Assembly (NCBI GenBank): GCA_937898885.1
Contig: CALDKD010000090.1
Location: 42,949-106,948, forward strand
Reading direction: 5' to 3'
Source of the DNA: an uncultured Bacteroidales bacterium
GTDB lineage: Bacteria > Bacteroidota > Bacteroidia > Bacteroidales > Bacteroidaceae
DNA: 64,000 bases
Position numbers and translations under genes: made by a program. Of the stretch, positions 16,449-24,712 are shown in pieces; within the stretch, counting starts at the first letter, position 1; each line of letters begins with the position of its first letter. The notes under the pieces are model-generated. The model worked only from the letters and a program-made list of their open reading frames with translations. It had not been told where the DNA came from and did not search any database.

Positions 16449-16913
16449 TTACTTTTTCAGGAAACCGCCAAGAAGGCTGCCTGCGATACCAAGAACAGAG
16501 GCGGTCTTATTGCTCTGACCACCGCCCTTCAATGCGATAAGTATGTCCTGAAGGTCAATATCACCATCACCATCCTGGTCTTTGATGAAACCTGACAGCT
16601 TGCCCAGAACGCCAGGGAGCAGTCCGGTCACAGCATTTGTAGCAGGTGCTCCAAGACCAAGCTTGCTGGCAACGTTATTTTTGAAAAGGCTCCCTGCCAG
16701 TGCAGTGATAGGACTGGCAGCAGCATTTGCCTTGCCAGTCAGAAGCTGGGTAATCTGGTCTATACCGCCTGGTTTTGCAGCAGTCTGCGTAAGACTTCCT
16801 ATTACGGACTCTGAGATGCCGCTGAACACTTTGTCTTTAAGATTTGATGGAATCTCCACACCACCAGCAGCCGATTTAACCTGCTGAAGAAGAATGTCAC
16901 TTAATGTAGCCAT
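16449..16913 (-). CDS. DUF937-like protein with a single EF-hand/dockerin-type loop
   Basis: This 154-residue protein has no signal peptide. It is Gly/Ala/Leu-rich and helical, with the DUF937-like run of amphipathic helices (SDILLQQVKSAAGG, ITQLLTGKANAAASP, VTGLLPGVLGKLSGF). The segment DQDGDGDIDLQDI at residues 112-124 is a near-perfect calcium-binding loop (D-x-D-x-D-G-x-I-D-x-x-D), as in EF-hands and dockerins. The C-terminus (TASVLGIAGSLLGGFLKK) could touch membrane. Function is unknown. An upstream CGAATTTA (16961-16968; TAAATTCG on the minus strand) is a possible weak -7 element. Confidence 0.65.
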   Translation of the reverse strand: MATLSDILLQQVKSAAGGVEIPSNLKDKVFSGISESVIGSLTQTAAKPGGIDQITQLLTGKANAAASPITALAGSLFKNNVASKLGLGAPATNAVTGLLPGVLGKLSGFIKDQDGDGDIDLQDILIALKGGGQSNKTASVLGIAGSLLGGFLKK

Positions 16914-17012
16914 TGCTTAATATTTAATAAGGTTTTACAATATCGTCTTTTGCAGACCCACGAATTTAGCAATAAAATACGTTTGTTGGATAAATTTTGA
17001 AAAAAAGAAAAC

Positions 17013-17043
17013 TTGCACCGGCATAAAATTAATGCTACTTTCG
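17013..17043 (+). promoter_or_regulatory. Probable promoter for the zinc metallopeptidase
   Basis: TTG (17013-17015), 20 bases, TACTTTCG (17036-17043; one base off TAnnTTTG). It lies 25 bases ahead of ATG 17069. Confidence 0.45.
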
Positions 17044-17068
17044 CATAGCAAATACAAACACTTATAAT

Positions 17069-17932
17069 ATGAGACTTGACGGAAGAAGAGAAAGTACAAA
17101 TGTTGATGACCGCAGAGGTATGTCAACGGGGAAAATGGCAGGAGGTCTGGGCATAGGCGGCGCCATTATTGTTGGTTTGATTGCCTTGCTTATGGGAGGC
17201 AACCCAAGCGATGTTATTGAGATGGCAGCCGGACAGATGGGAGGTATCGGAGCCACATCGACATACACCCCCACTGCCGAGGAGGAAGAGCTTGCAAAGT
17301 TCTCAAAGCAGATTCTGGCCGGTACGGAAGATGTATGGACAAAGGTTTTCAGACAATACGGCAAGACATACGTGCCACCGCGTCTGGTATTGTACAACGG
17401 AATGGTTCAGACAGGAAGCGGCACCGCATCGTCCGATATGGGCCCGTTCTACAACAGCGCCGACCAATGCGTATATATTGACCTGTCGTTCTTCACATCT
17501 ATGAAAAAAGAAATTGGCGCAGACGGAGACTTTGCCTACGCATACGTTATTGCCCACGAGGTTGGACACCATGTGCAATACCTGCTTGGCACACTTCAGG
17601 CAGCACATCAGCAGATGCAGCGCGTCAGCGAGAGGGAAAGCAACCAGATTAGCGTGCGTCTGGAGCTTCAGGCCGATTTTTATGCCGGAGTATGGGCGTG
17701 CAATGACAATCTGATGTTCGGCTCACTTGAGGAGGGCGATGTTGACGAAGGTATGGCAGTCGCATCAAAGATTGGAGATGACTACCTGCAGAAGAAAGCG
17801 TACGGCCGCACAATGCCTGAATCATTCAACCACGGTACCTCAGCACAGCGCTCGCGCTGGTTAAAGAAAGGACTTACTACAGGCGATATTAATCAGGGCG
17901 ACACATTCTCGCCGTCTTACACAAGCCTGTAA
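17069..17932 (+). CDS. Neutral zinc metallopeptidase (YpfJ family)
   Basis: The 287-residue protein has the YpfJ/KPN_02809 layout. It starts with a basic MRLDGRRES segment, has one transmembrane helix (about residues 25-43), then a large extracytoplasmic domain with the zinc site HEVGHH (His163, Glu164, His167) and the downstream LELQADFYAGVWA, whose Glu/Asp supply the third ligand. A typical C-terminus follows (SFNHGTSAQRSRWLKKG). The family is widespread and the substrate unknown. It is a single-gene unit with its own promoter and a strong terminator. Confidence 0.92.
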   Translation: MRLDGRRESTNVDDRRGMSTGKMAGGLGIGGAIIVGLIALLMGGNPSDVIEMAAGQMGGIGATSTYTPTAEEEELAKFSKQILAGTEDVWTKVFRQYGKTYVPPRLVLYNGMVQTGSGTASSDMGPFYNSADQCVYIDLSFFTSMKKEIGADGDFAYAYVIAHEVGHHVQYLLGTLQAAHQQMQRVSERESNQISVRLELQADFYAGVWACNDNLMFGSLEEGDVDEGMAVASKIGDDYLQKKAYGRTMPESFNHGTSAQRSRWLKKGLTTGDINQGDTFSPSYTSL

Positions 17933-17940
17933 CGATATAA

Positions 17941-17973
17941 AGAAAGCCGCCTTTCGGGCGGCTTTCTTTTTTT
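17941..17973 (+). terminator. Strong rho-independent terminator
   Basis: A perfect 11-bp stem AGAAAGCCGCC / GGCGGCTTTCT (17941-17951, 17957-17967) with loop TTTCG is followed by a T-run to 17973. The convergent minus-strand gene ends at 17972 and may use it too. Confidence 0.9.
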
Positions 17974-18655
17974 ATTGCTGGATATATTTAAGCACTTTCA
18001 GAAGATCATCAGGCTTACGCCATTTAATTTTCTCGCTTTTCAGAAAAGATTTCCATCCGGCAGACTTATCGTCAGAGATGAATGCCTTCTCTACATCCTT
18101 TTGAGCGGCCTCAGAGAAGATTTCTCCAACCTTTAAATAATACTTTTCCTTAATGGAAACCTCCTTACCGTTATCTTCCAGTTTCTCCTGCAGCAATTTG
18201 GCGTGATTGGTTATGTTGATACCACCAATCTCAACAGATGAGAGGTTGCGGACTGCCTGAGTATTAGCACTGGAGCCATATGCGCCGTTTCCTACAAAGA
18301 TAGCATCAAAATCACCCATTTTACTTTCCAGAACATAGCTCTCAGTTTCCGGCAACTCTGCTATTACCCGCATAATCTTGTTATCTGCCACTACATATTT
18401 ATCTGAGCCAATTTCGACATAACCAATGGTTGCCGGGTCAACAGTCCTTATCTCCTCGTACTTCAGATAATGTAAATCACCATACAGTAGGTGTATATTA
18501 ATATGAGCCGAAGCCTTGTCGCCATTCTTATAGCAGATTAAGCCCTCCTCGAAATCCTCAAACAAATATGGCCACATTGTTGATGGCACATAGTCATCAG
18601 CAAACGTTGACAGACAGATTGTCAGCAACAACAAAAACGAACAAATCCTTCTCAT
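17972..18655 (-). CDS. Secreted protein of unknown function, coupled to the C10 peptidase gene
   Basis: The ATG at 18655 overlaps the stop of the C10 peptidase gene as TGATG, and from it the product starts with a clean signal peptide (MRRICSFLLLLTICLSTFA), so 18655 is preferred to the in-frame ATG at 18667. The 227-residue product has an N-terminal beta-rich part (STMWPYLFEDFEEGLICYKNGDKASAHINIHLLYGDLHYL) of a type common in Bacteroidales secreted proteins. A helical, Lys-rich C-terminus (WKSFLKSEKIKWRKPDDLLKVLKYIQQ) follows. I cannot name its function. Stop-start overlap implies balanced synthesis with the peptidase, so an inhibitor, chaperone or substrate-recognition role is worth testing. 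Confidence 0.7.
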   Translation of the reverse strand: MRRICSFLLLLTICLSTFADDYVPSTMWPYLFEDFEEGLICYKNGDKASAHINIHLLYGDLHYLKYEEIRTVDPATIGYVEIGSDKYVVADNKIMRVIAELPETESYVLESKMGDFDAIFVGNGAYGSSANTQAVRNLSSVEIGGINITNHAKLLQEKLEDNGKEVSIKEKYYLKVGEIFSEAAQKDVEKAFISDDKSAGWKSFLKSEKIKWRKPDDLLKVLKYIQQ

Positions 18656-20220
18656 CACTTGAAACATTTGGTAACACTCTTCTTTCCATCAGCGAACATC
18701 TTTACCGAAAGATAGATGCCTGACTGAATATCGCTATATTCACGTTTCCTGCCATCAAGGGAATAGAACTCCTCTGACACCAGTATGGAAGACTCATCTA
18801 CAATCTGATTGACAGATGTCTCATTAACAACTGTAAGCACGAAATTCTTAACAAGAGCATCACCAGGAGATGAGATAGGAGTAACAGTAATGATAACCTC
18901 ATACTGCTCGCCCGCCTTTAACGTCTCAGTTGTAACCAGATTACCTAAAAGATCAAACTTGAAAGGTACGGACTCATACTTCTTCTTCACAATATTATAC
19001 GGGCCGGTTATCTTGTATCTGTAACTGTTCTCCACCTCGCTGGATACACGGATTGAAGCTACAAACGTGCCAGACGGGACATTGGCCTGAACTTCTGTAG
19101 ATGACAATGTAAAATCTGTAGGCTTTGATGAAGGTGCCCTTACGCCTATGATTGCTCCTAAATTCGCATCATAATTCATATTCATATGACTGTCACGTAG
19201 TGCATATAAGGCGAAATAGGCATCGCCGGAGCCGCCCCATCCCCAGTTGACGTGAAAATGTGAGTTACCATCATACCCGTCAATATTGAAACAATGACCA
19301 TAATTGCCCTTGGTATCATGACCGTGGTAAACAATGGCACGCCCTTCTTTCAGTTCATTAACCATAATGTCGTTCCACTCACTCTCGCTATAACCTTCCC
19401 TATCAAGATGCCTTACGCAATCAGGATATGAGAAATTGCGTTTAAGGGCAGTCACAATAGCTGAGGAAATGGCTCCTGAGCCATCAGGTCCATAATCCAT
19501 ATTAACAGATATACCGCAATGATATAGAAGATGAGCTGCGGCTAATTTATGGTTTTCCGCATCCTTGTCCGTAAGGACTTTCCAATCGTACGGTTCCTCC
19601 AGGTCATAGTCAATAGCCAATATCCCATATCTATTGCTACGATATTGATACTGTCCGTTCGGTCTTGCAGGCCATTTAGCCACAGACATAGCCTGAGCCA
19701 TACCCACTGCCACACAACCCACAACGGCGGTTCCTTCCGCATCAGACGGACAGAACTGATTATAAGGCTTACCTTGGTTCCAATGCACCTGAATGATTGG
19801 GTCAACCACATCTGACTTACCGCGCGTGACAGGCTTTACTTTATATGTCCATTCAGCCAATGGTGCGTCGCCATCCTTGATTGCCTGACTTATCTCGCGT
19901 TTATATCGCTCCATCCACCAGTTGGCATTGCTCATATCAGGAGTTATGTCGTACTTACCGGTTGTACTATATGCGATAAGCGGCTGAACGGCATCCGATG
20001 CCGATACAATGGCCCAGCCCTCTGGCTTCATATTGATAACATAATACACGCAATCTGAATTATAGACAACAGGCTCAATGGCATCAACCGAAGTACCTAT
20101 TGGCATAATCTGTAAGATATTCTCATCTACAAACCGATGTGCGCGCTCACGGCTCACAGGGGACGCCTGCGATATGAGAACAGACAAAAGGAATAATGGA
20201 ATCAAGTAGAGTTTTTTCAT
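18655..20220 (-). CDS. C10-family (streptopain-like) secreted cysteine peptidase
   Basis: The 521-residue protein has a signal peptide (MKKLYLIPLFLLSVLISQAS), a Spi-like propeptide region (about 20-130, ending near VTRGK), then the C10 catalytic domain. Cys169 lies in VVGCVAVGMAQAM, and His309 in NYGHCFNIDGYDG, followed by HVNWGWGGSGDAYF. A beta-sandwich follows (about 345-470). The C-terminus (FYSLDGRKREYSDIQSGIYL... ending KSVTKCFK) has the strand-G-strand form of a type IX-like sorting tail. It cleaves proteins outside the cell or in the periplasm after removal of the propeptide. It sits just downstream of the PUL terminator at 20243-20284 and is coupled to the next gene by TGATG. Confidence 0.9.
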   Translation of the reverse strand: MKKLYLIPLFLLSVLISQASPVSRERAHRFVDENILQIMPIGTSVDAIEPVVYNSDCVYYVINMKPEGWAIVSASDAVQPLIAYSTTGKYDITPDMSNANWWMERYKREISQAIKDGDAPLAEWTYKVKPVTRGKSDVVDPIIQVHWNQGKPYNQFCPSDAEGTAVVGCVAVGMAQAMSVAKWPARPNGQYQYRSNRYGILAIDYDLEEPYDWKVLTDKDAENHKLAAAHLLYHCGISVNMDYGPDGSGAISSAIVTALKRNFSYPDCVRHLDREGYSESEWNDIMVNELKEGRAIVYHGHDTKGNYGHCFNIDGYDGNSHFHVNWGWGGSGDAYFALYALRDSHMNMNYDANLGAIIGVRAPSSKPTDFTLSSTEVQANVPSGTFVASIRVSSEVENSYRYKITGPYNIVKKKYESVPFKFDLLGNLVTTETLKAGEQYEVIITVTPISSPGDALVKNFVLTVVNETSVNQIVDESSILVSEEFYSLDGRKREYSDIQSGIYLSVKMFADGKKSVTKCFK

Positions 20221-20242
20221 CTAATACGGCTTTATAAAGAAA

Positions 20243-20284
20243 AAGTGGTCACCCCCATTGCCTGAGGGCAAGGGATGACCACTT
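20243..20284 (-). terminator. Terminator at the end of the SusC2-SusD2-lipoprotein unit
   Basis: A 9-bp outer stem AAGTGGTCA / TGACCACTT, with inner TTGCC/GGCAA and CCC/GGG pairing, forms one long hairpin 15 bases after the stop of the 686-residue lipoprotein gene. On the minus strand it is followed by TTTCTTTATAAAG. Confidence 0.75.
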
Positions 20285-20299
20285 ATCGGTTAATTAAGA

Positions 20300-22348
20300 T
20301 TATCTTTTCGGACCGTCAATAAACTGAATGGTCTTAGGAGAATGAGTCTTCTCGCTCTTATGGAGAGTATAGTCTCTTGCTACACCATTTCTCATAGGAG
20401 CTTTTGCATTCTCAGGAATCTTGTTAAGAAGTATGTCACCCATTGAGAGTTCAAGCCAACCTAATTCACCTCCGCTAGCTGGATCAACAGCATACACGCC
20501 CCAGAGACTACCCTCTTCTGATGCATTTGAATCGGCCTTGCCATTACCATCGGCAGAAATATCAAAAGTGATATCATCCAAATCGTAGGTACTGTTCATT
20601 GCCAAATATGGGCCATACATTCCAAGTGCCTGCCAATCAGGTATTACTAACTGACCTTTAGCAGTGTTAAACGATGCGTAAATCTCGGATCCATCAATAA
20701 ACAGATTCTTAATAATAAGTCCGTTCTCTTCCTCAGGATCAGCCTCAATGCTCAACGGCAACATATAATTCACCTCGTCAATATATGAATAATACATCCA
20801 GTTATAGTAGCCAATGAGAATGTCACGAGACAAACCATAGTCCTGATTCTCTGAGAATGAGAGAACAGCATTCGCGACAGAGTAATCAAACCAGCCCTCT
20901 GAGCCATCAGCAGACTCGACATAATATCCGAATGGGTACTCAGATGAGACAGACGATAATGAATTACTTGACGGATCGTACTGGAATTCCACCTCCTCTG
21001 AGCCATCTGCGGAAACGAAATAAATGTTAGAGCCGGAAATGGTAGTCAGCAACTGGTAATCAGGTATTGACAGAATACCCTTATCACCATCGAATGTACC
21101 TTCAATAGTTGTTCCTGCCGCAAACAGGTTGGAGATGACAACACCGTTCTCAGTTGCGTAATCCGGAGTAATGAGAATTGTCTCGGTATTCAGATCCTCA
21201 TACGCGCCGCTAAAATATGTCAAATCCCACTTTCCGGTAACATCAGAGGCGTCAAGGCCATAACTGTACTGCCATGCATACATTTCCTCAAATTCCTCAT
21301 TCGGATTTCCGAATACGTCGCAAATGAAGTTCCCGTTCATAATGAAACCTACTACATCACCATAATCCGGACTCTTTGGCAACACGAAGGTGACTGAGGA
21401 ATCAGATACTATATACGTAGAGACCTTAATATAAGAAACTGATGATGGAGAAGAATAAATTACTTTTCCGAATCCTTCTTCTGAAGCGTCATCGCCCTCG
21501 TATGGATAGATGTCCTTGTCAAACTTGATAGTTCCAATAAACTCATCCCAGGCTGTGAATGCCTCACCGAAATTCTCAATCTCTGCGCAATCTGCCGGAT
21601 TGAAAGGAGCATTCTCTACCATATAATACAGGCCTGAGATCTTTCCGGTTTTCATATCAAGAGCAGACTGCACCGCGTTAGAGTTGTGGCCTGCCATATC
21701 AACAAACGCACCTGCCTCAAGTGATACCAGAACGATTGCACCGGCAGGAGCCTCATCGCTATAAATCTCTACAAGCGGGCCTAATACATCAACGTGGAAA
21801 GAGGAGATCTCAATTGTCTGGGAAAGATCGCCATAAGGCTGAAGATATTCCATCTTAATGGCACCCTCACCTCTTTCTACATTCTCGGAGAACTGCAACT
21901 TGACAGAACCATCTTTTGCAACAGCAACGAGCTCAGGACTTGTATTGTCTGTAGTCTTGAAAGTAACTGTAACCACCTCACCAATGACTCCCATCTTTGA
22001 TGCTGCTACAGCAAAGAAATCGTATTCCATATTAGGGATGAGAGACGCAGTCAAAGAAAATGTATTGCTGCCTTCCTTCAAATCCTTAATATTGTGGAGA
22101 TTGCCACCCTTCAGAAGGGTCTCCTTATCTGGAGTAGCGCCGCCAGACATAGCGATGGCACACGAGAAATAGTTTGTGTTAAGTGTGTCAATTGTTAGAA
22201 TGAAAGTAGCGGAACTATCTGAGGCACTGACTTTTGCCTGAATCTCAGGACCTACGCCATAATCCTCACTGACAGGCTTCTCAAAGCTTGTGCAGGCTGC
22301 CATACCTATTGCAAGCAGCGCTGATATGCAATAAAATACTTTTTTCAT
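20300..22348 (-). CDS. Large surface lipoprotein of the PUL (Ig-like and repeated C-terminal domains)
   Basis: From ATG 22348 (MKKVFYC...) the product has about 682 residues; an in-frame ATG four codons upstream is possible. The lipobox is IGMAACTS. Beta-sandwich domains follow: an FnIII/Ig-like N-terminal part (about 40-130), an SbsA-like Ig domain (STSPELVAVAKDGSVKLQFSENV-like), then two copies of a motif of form ENG-x-I-x-NLF-x-G...KG-x-L-x-IPD-x-Q-x-L (near residues 420-470 and 560-605). The same motif occurs once in the upstream lipoprotein. No catalytic motif is visible. By position after SusD2 it is probably a surface glycan-binding protein, the role of SusE/F or XusE-like proteins; that is inference. 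Confidence 0.7.
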   Translation of the reverse strand: MKKVFYCISALLAIGMAACTSFEKPVSEDYGVGPEIQAKVSASDSSATFILTIDTLNTNYFSCAIAMSGGATPDKETLLKGGNLHNIKDLKEGSNTFSLTASLIPNMEYDFFAVAASKMGVIGEVVTVTFKTTDNTSPELVAVAKDGSVKLQFSENVERGEGAIKMEYLQPYGDLSQTIEISSFHVDVLGPLVEIYSDEAPAGAIVLVSLEAGAFVDMAGHNSNAVQSALDMKTGKISGLYYMVENAPFNPADCAEIENFGEAFTAWDEFIGTIKFDKDIYPYEGDDASEEGFGKVIYSSPSSVSYIKVSTYIVSDSSVTFVLPKSPDYGDVVGFIMNGNFICDVFGNPNEEFEEMYAWQYSYGLDASDVTGKWDLTYFSGAYEDLNTETILITPDYATENGVVISNLFAAGTTIEGTFDGDKGILSIPDYQLLTTISGSNIYFVSADGSEEVEFQYDPSSNSLSSVSSEYPFGYYVESADGSEGWFDYSVANAVLSFSENQDYGLSRDILIGYYNWMYYSYIDEVNYMLPLSIEADPEEENGLIIKNLFIDGSEIYASFNTAKGQLVIPDWQALGMYGPYLAMNSTYDLDDITFDISADGNGKADSNASEEGSLWGVYAVDPASGGELGWLELSMGDILLNKIPENAKAPMRNGVARDYTLHKSEKTHSPKTIQFIDGPKR

Positions 22349-22366
22349 TTTCCTGTACATTAATTA

Positions 22367-23248
22367 TTATTTTGTAAAGACTACAGGCGGTAGCATAATA
22401 TTATACCAGCCGGCACTCTGTGTAGCTGCGGCGTCTGTATAAACACATGAGCCGAACCCATTCTCAATAGTGATTGTACCATCTGCGGCAATCTTGCCTG
22501 TAATGTATCCACCACCCTCAATCTCCTCGTTCAACTCGGCATCGTAGAAGCCTTCAAGAAGAATATGCGGATAGCTTGAGCTCGAATAGATTTCCTGCAG
22601 AACCGGAATACGAATCTCATTCTTCTCATCATTGACTGTACCATAAACCTTAAGGCTTGTACCATCTGGAACAAGATTTGAAATCCATACCTTGCTCAAA
22701 TCCTCTGCATCTTTGGTAATAGCAATATCCCACTCAGTCGGGCCATTGAAGTATGACTCGCCAGATGCTGTGAATGAGCCGAGGATGAATGCAAGTGGAT
22801 GCTCATCGTCTGCAACTATTATATTACAAGTCTTGTCGCTGCCTGTATTGGCACCCTCAACTGACAAATTGATAGCGAACGACTTATCACCCGTGAAAAT
22901 TGCATTGTCAATAGGTTTGATAATCACCTTGTGAGATATTGTCTCGCTGTCAAAACTCATCTCATCAGAGCCGGAAGTAGTGTAGTATGTAAAGTTCACA
23001 CCATTCTTGGCATCATTTGCACCGCTGTCCACAACAGAGATTGTGGCCTTGCATGAAACACCATTCAAGGAAGTGCAAAGAACCTCAAGAACAAGACTGT
23101 CATTAACATTCTCATCTATACTCATAGATGTGGTTGTAAATGATACAAACGCGTCATCGTCATTGAATGACGGAAGCTCATTAACATTACAAGCACTAAG
23201 CAGGAATCCTCCTGTCAAAAGTCCAAGTACTATTTTATTCGTTTTCAT
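22367..23248 (-). CDS. PUL surface lipoprotein with Calx-beta-like N-terminus
   Basis: The product has about 293 residues from ATG 23248 (MKTNKIVLGLLTGGFLLSAC; lipobox LLSACN). Another ATG lies four codons upstream. The first half (residues about 30-150) has the Calx-beta form: FVSFTTTSMSIDENVNDSLVL... and KVIIKPIDNAIFTGDKSFAINL...DEHPL. The second half carries one WISNLVPDGTSLKVYG...IRIPVLQEI unit, the same motif doubled in the next gene, and ends with a strand-rich C-terminus. It has no hydrolase residues. It is expected to bind glycan or organise the SusCD2 complex at the cell surface. It is spaced 21 bases from SusD2 and 18 from the next gene. Confidence 0.7.
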   Translation of the reverse strand: MKTNKIVLGLLTGGFLLSACNVNELPSFNDDDAFVSFTTTSMSIDENVNDSLVLEVLCTSLNGVSCKATISVVDSGANDAKNGVNFTYYTTSGSDEMSFDSETISHKVIIKPIDNAIFTGDKSFAINLSVEGANTGSDKTCNIIVADDEHPLAFILGSFTASGESYFNGPTEWDIAITKDAEDLSKVWISNLVPDGTSLKVYGTVNDEKNEIRIPVLQEIYSSSSYPHILLEGFYDAELNEEIEGGGYITGKIAADGTITIENGFGSCVYTDAAATQSAGWYNIMLPPVVFTK

Positions 23249-23269
23249 AAACTTTCTCACATTAAATTA

Positions 23270-24691
23270 TCAATAAGGATTCTGCTCCATATTAGGATTA
23301 GCATCCAACTCTGCCTTTGGAATAGGCATAGCCCATATATTGCCTGGGAAGTTAATGTTCTGATTCTGTGTGGCACGGAAATCAGTACGAGTGATGCTCT
23401 TGCCAAGACGCTTGTAGTCAAACCAGATATGGCCCTCAAATGCGAGTTCCTTTCTGCGCTCGTCAAAAATCGCAGAGGTAGATGCCTCGGTGACTGAAGA
23501 GGCTCCGCGGGCGGTTGTTATAGCATCCAAATCCTTCTGAGCGGTTGCTCCCTGAATCTGTGCGCCTCTGGCGAGAGCCTCAGCACGATTCAGATACATC
23601 TCAGCGAGACGTAACACAGGAATATTGCTCTCCTTTGGATCAACTGAGCCGGTCTTTCCAATGTACTTCGTCATAAAGTGATCATTGACGTTGACATCGA
23701 ACAACTGTGAGCGAACGTCACCCGGCTCATACATATTGAAAAGATCCTCTGTCGCACAGACATCCGCAGAACCGTTTATGCTTGTCACGTAAGGAAGCAT
23801 TGTCCAACCGGAATCGTCCCAGGAGTCATTCTTCTTTGAGGAATATACCTCAAAAATAATCTCGCCACCGGCAGCTGCCGTATTAAGTGACCACATATCC
23901 AAATATGCCTCAGCGTCATACAGTGAGAATTTGTCACTGTTGATAACCTTTGTAGCATAATCCGCACACTCCTGCCATTTGCCCATATAAAGATAAACGC
24001 GTGAGAGGAGAGCCTGAATAGCAGGCTTTGTAACAGTTGCCAAAGCGTCAACAACACCGCTACGCTGATAATCATCCGACATCAACGACTCTGCATTAGT
24101 CAAATCAGCTACTATAGCGTCATAAACCTCACCTATTGTATTACGGGCGGGCTGACTGATAACAGCCTCCTTCATATAAGGAACACCAAGCATGTCTTTA
24201 TTGGCACCATTGAGATATGGCTGAGCGTAGATGTTCACAAGCTGGAAATGACAGAATGCGCGCATAAACAGAGCCTCTGCCATAACATTGTCAATATCCT
24301 TCTGTGAGACCTCATTGCTGGTCTTTCCTTCAAGATTGTTAATAACATTATTGGCTGCAGCTATAGTCAGGTATGCGTAAGTCCAGGTTGACCAAGTGGA
24401 TGACTCAGTAAAACTCCAAGGTTCAGCCTCTCTGTAACGTCCTGATCCAGGAAGAGAGACTGGGTTTGTAGCATTACCGGCCATAAGCTCATTATTGAGC
24501 ACATATTGGCAGCCAAACCAGGCATTACTCTGCAGATACAGATATGTACCTGCCGCAGCGTCATCAAGACCACTGAATTTTGACAGCGTCAGCTCTTTAC
24601 TTTGAGAGAGCTTCGGTTCCTCTGTGAGGAAGTCAGTACAGGCTGTCGAGGCGAGAGCCAGAACTGAAAGACATATTGCTATCTTTTTCAT
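23270..24691 (-). CDS. SusD/RagB family nutrient-binding lipoprotein (SusD2)
   Basis: The product has about 473 residues from ATG 24691 (MKKIAICLSVLALASTAC; lipobox STACTD); another ATG lies four codons upstream. It has the SusD-like N-terminal fold (CTDFLTEEP, then the TPR-like helices with ALFMRAFCHFQLVNIYAQPYL) and the C-terminal RagB/SusD domain (VLRLAEMYLNRAEALARG... ERRKELAFEGHIWFDYKRLG... NPY at the end). It binds the polysaccharide and hands it to the TonB-dependent receptor encoded 9-21 bases upstream (SusC2). Confidence 0.95.
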   Translation of the reverse strand: MKKIAICLSVLALASTACTDFLTEEPKLSQSKELTLSKFSGLDDAAAGTYLYLQSNAWFGCQYVLNNELMAGNATNPVSLPGSGRYREAEPWSFTESSTWSTWTYAYLTIAAANNVINNLEGKTSNEVSQKDIDNVMAEALFMRAFCHFQLVNIYAQPYLNGANKDMLGVPYMKEAVISQPARNTIGEVYDAIVADLTNAESLMSDDYQRSGVVDALATVTKPAIQALLSRVYLYMGKWQECADYATKVINSDKFSLYDAEAYLDMWSLNTAAAGGEIIFEVYSSKKNDSWDDSGWTMLPYVTSINGSADVCATEDLFNMYEPGDVRSQLFDVNVNDHFMTKYIGKTGSVDPKESNIPVLRLAEMYLNRAEALARGAQIQGATAQKDLDAITTARGASSVTEASTSAIFDERRKELAFEGHIWFDYKRLGKSITRTDFRATQNQNINFPGNIWAMPIPKAELDANPNMEQNPY

Positions 24692-24712
24692 ATTGAATTC
24701 CATTTAAATTAA

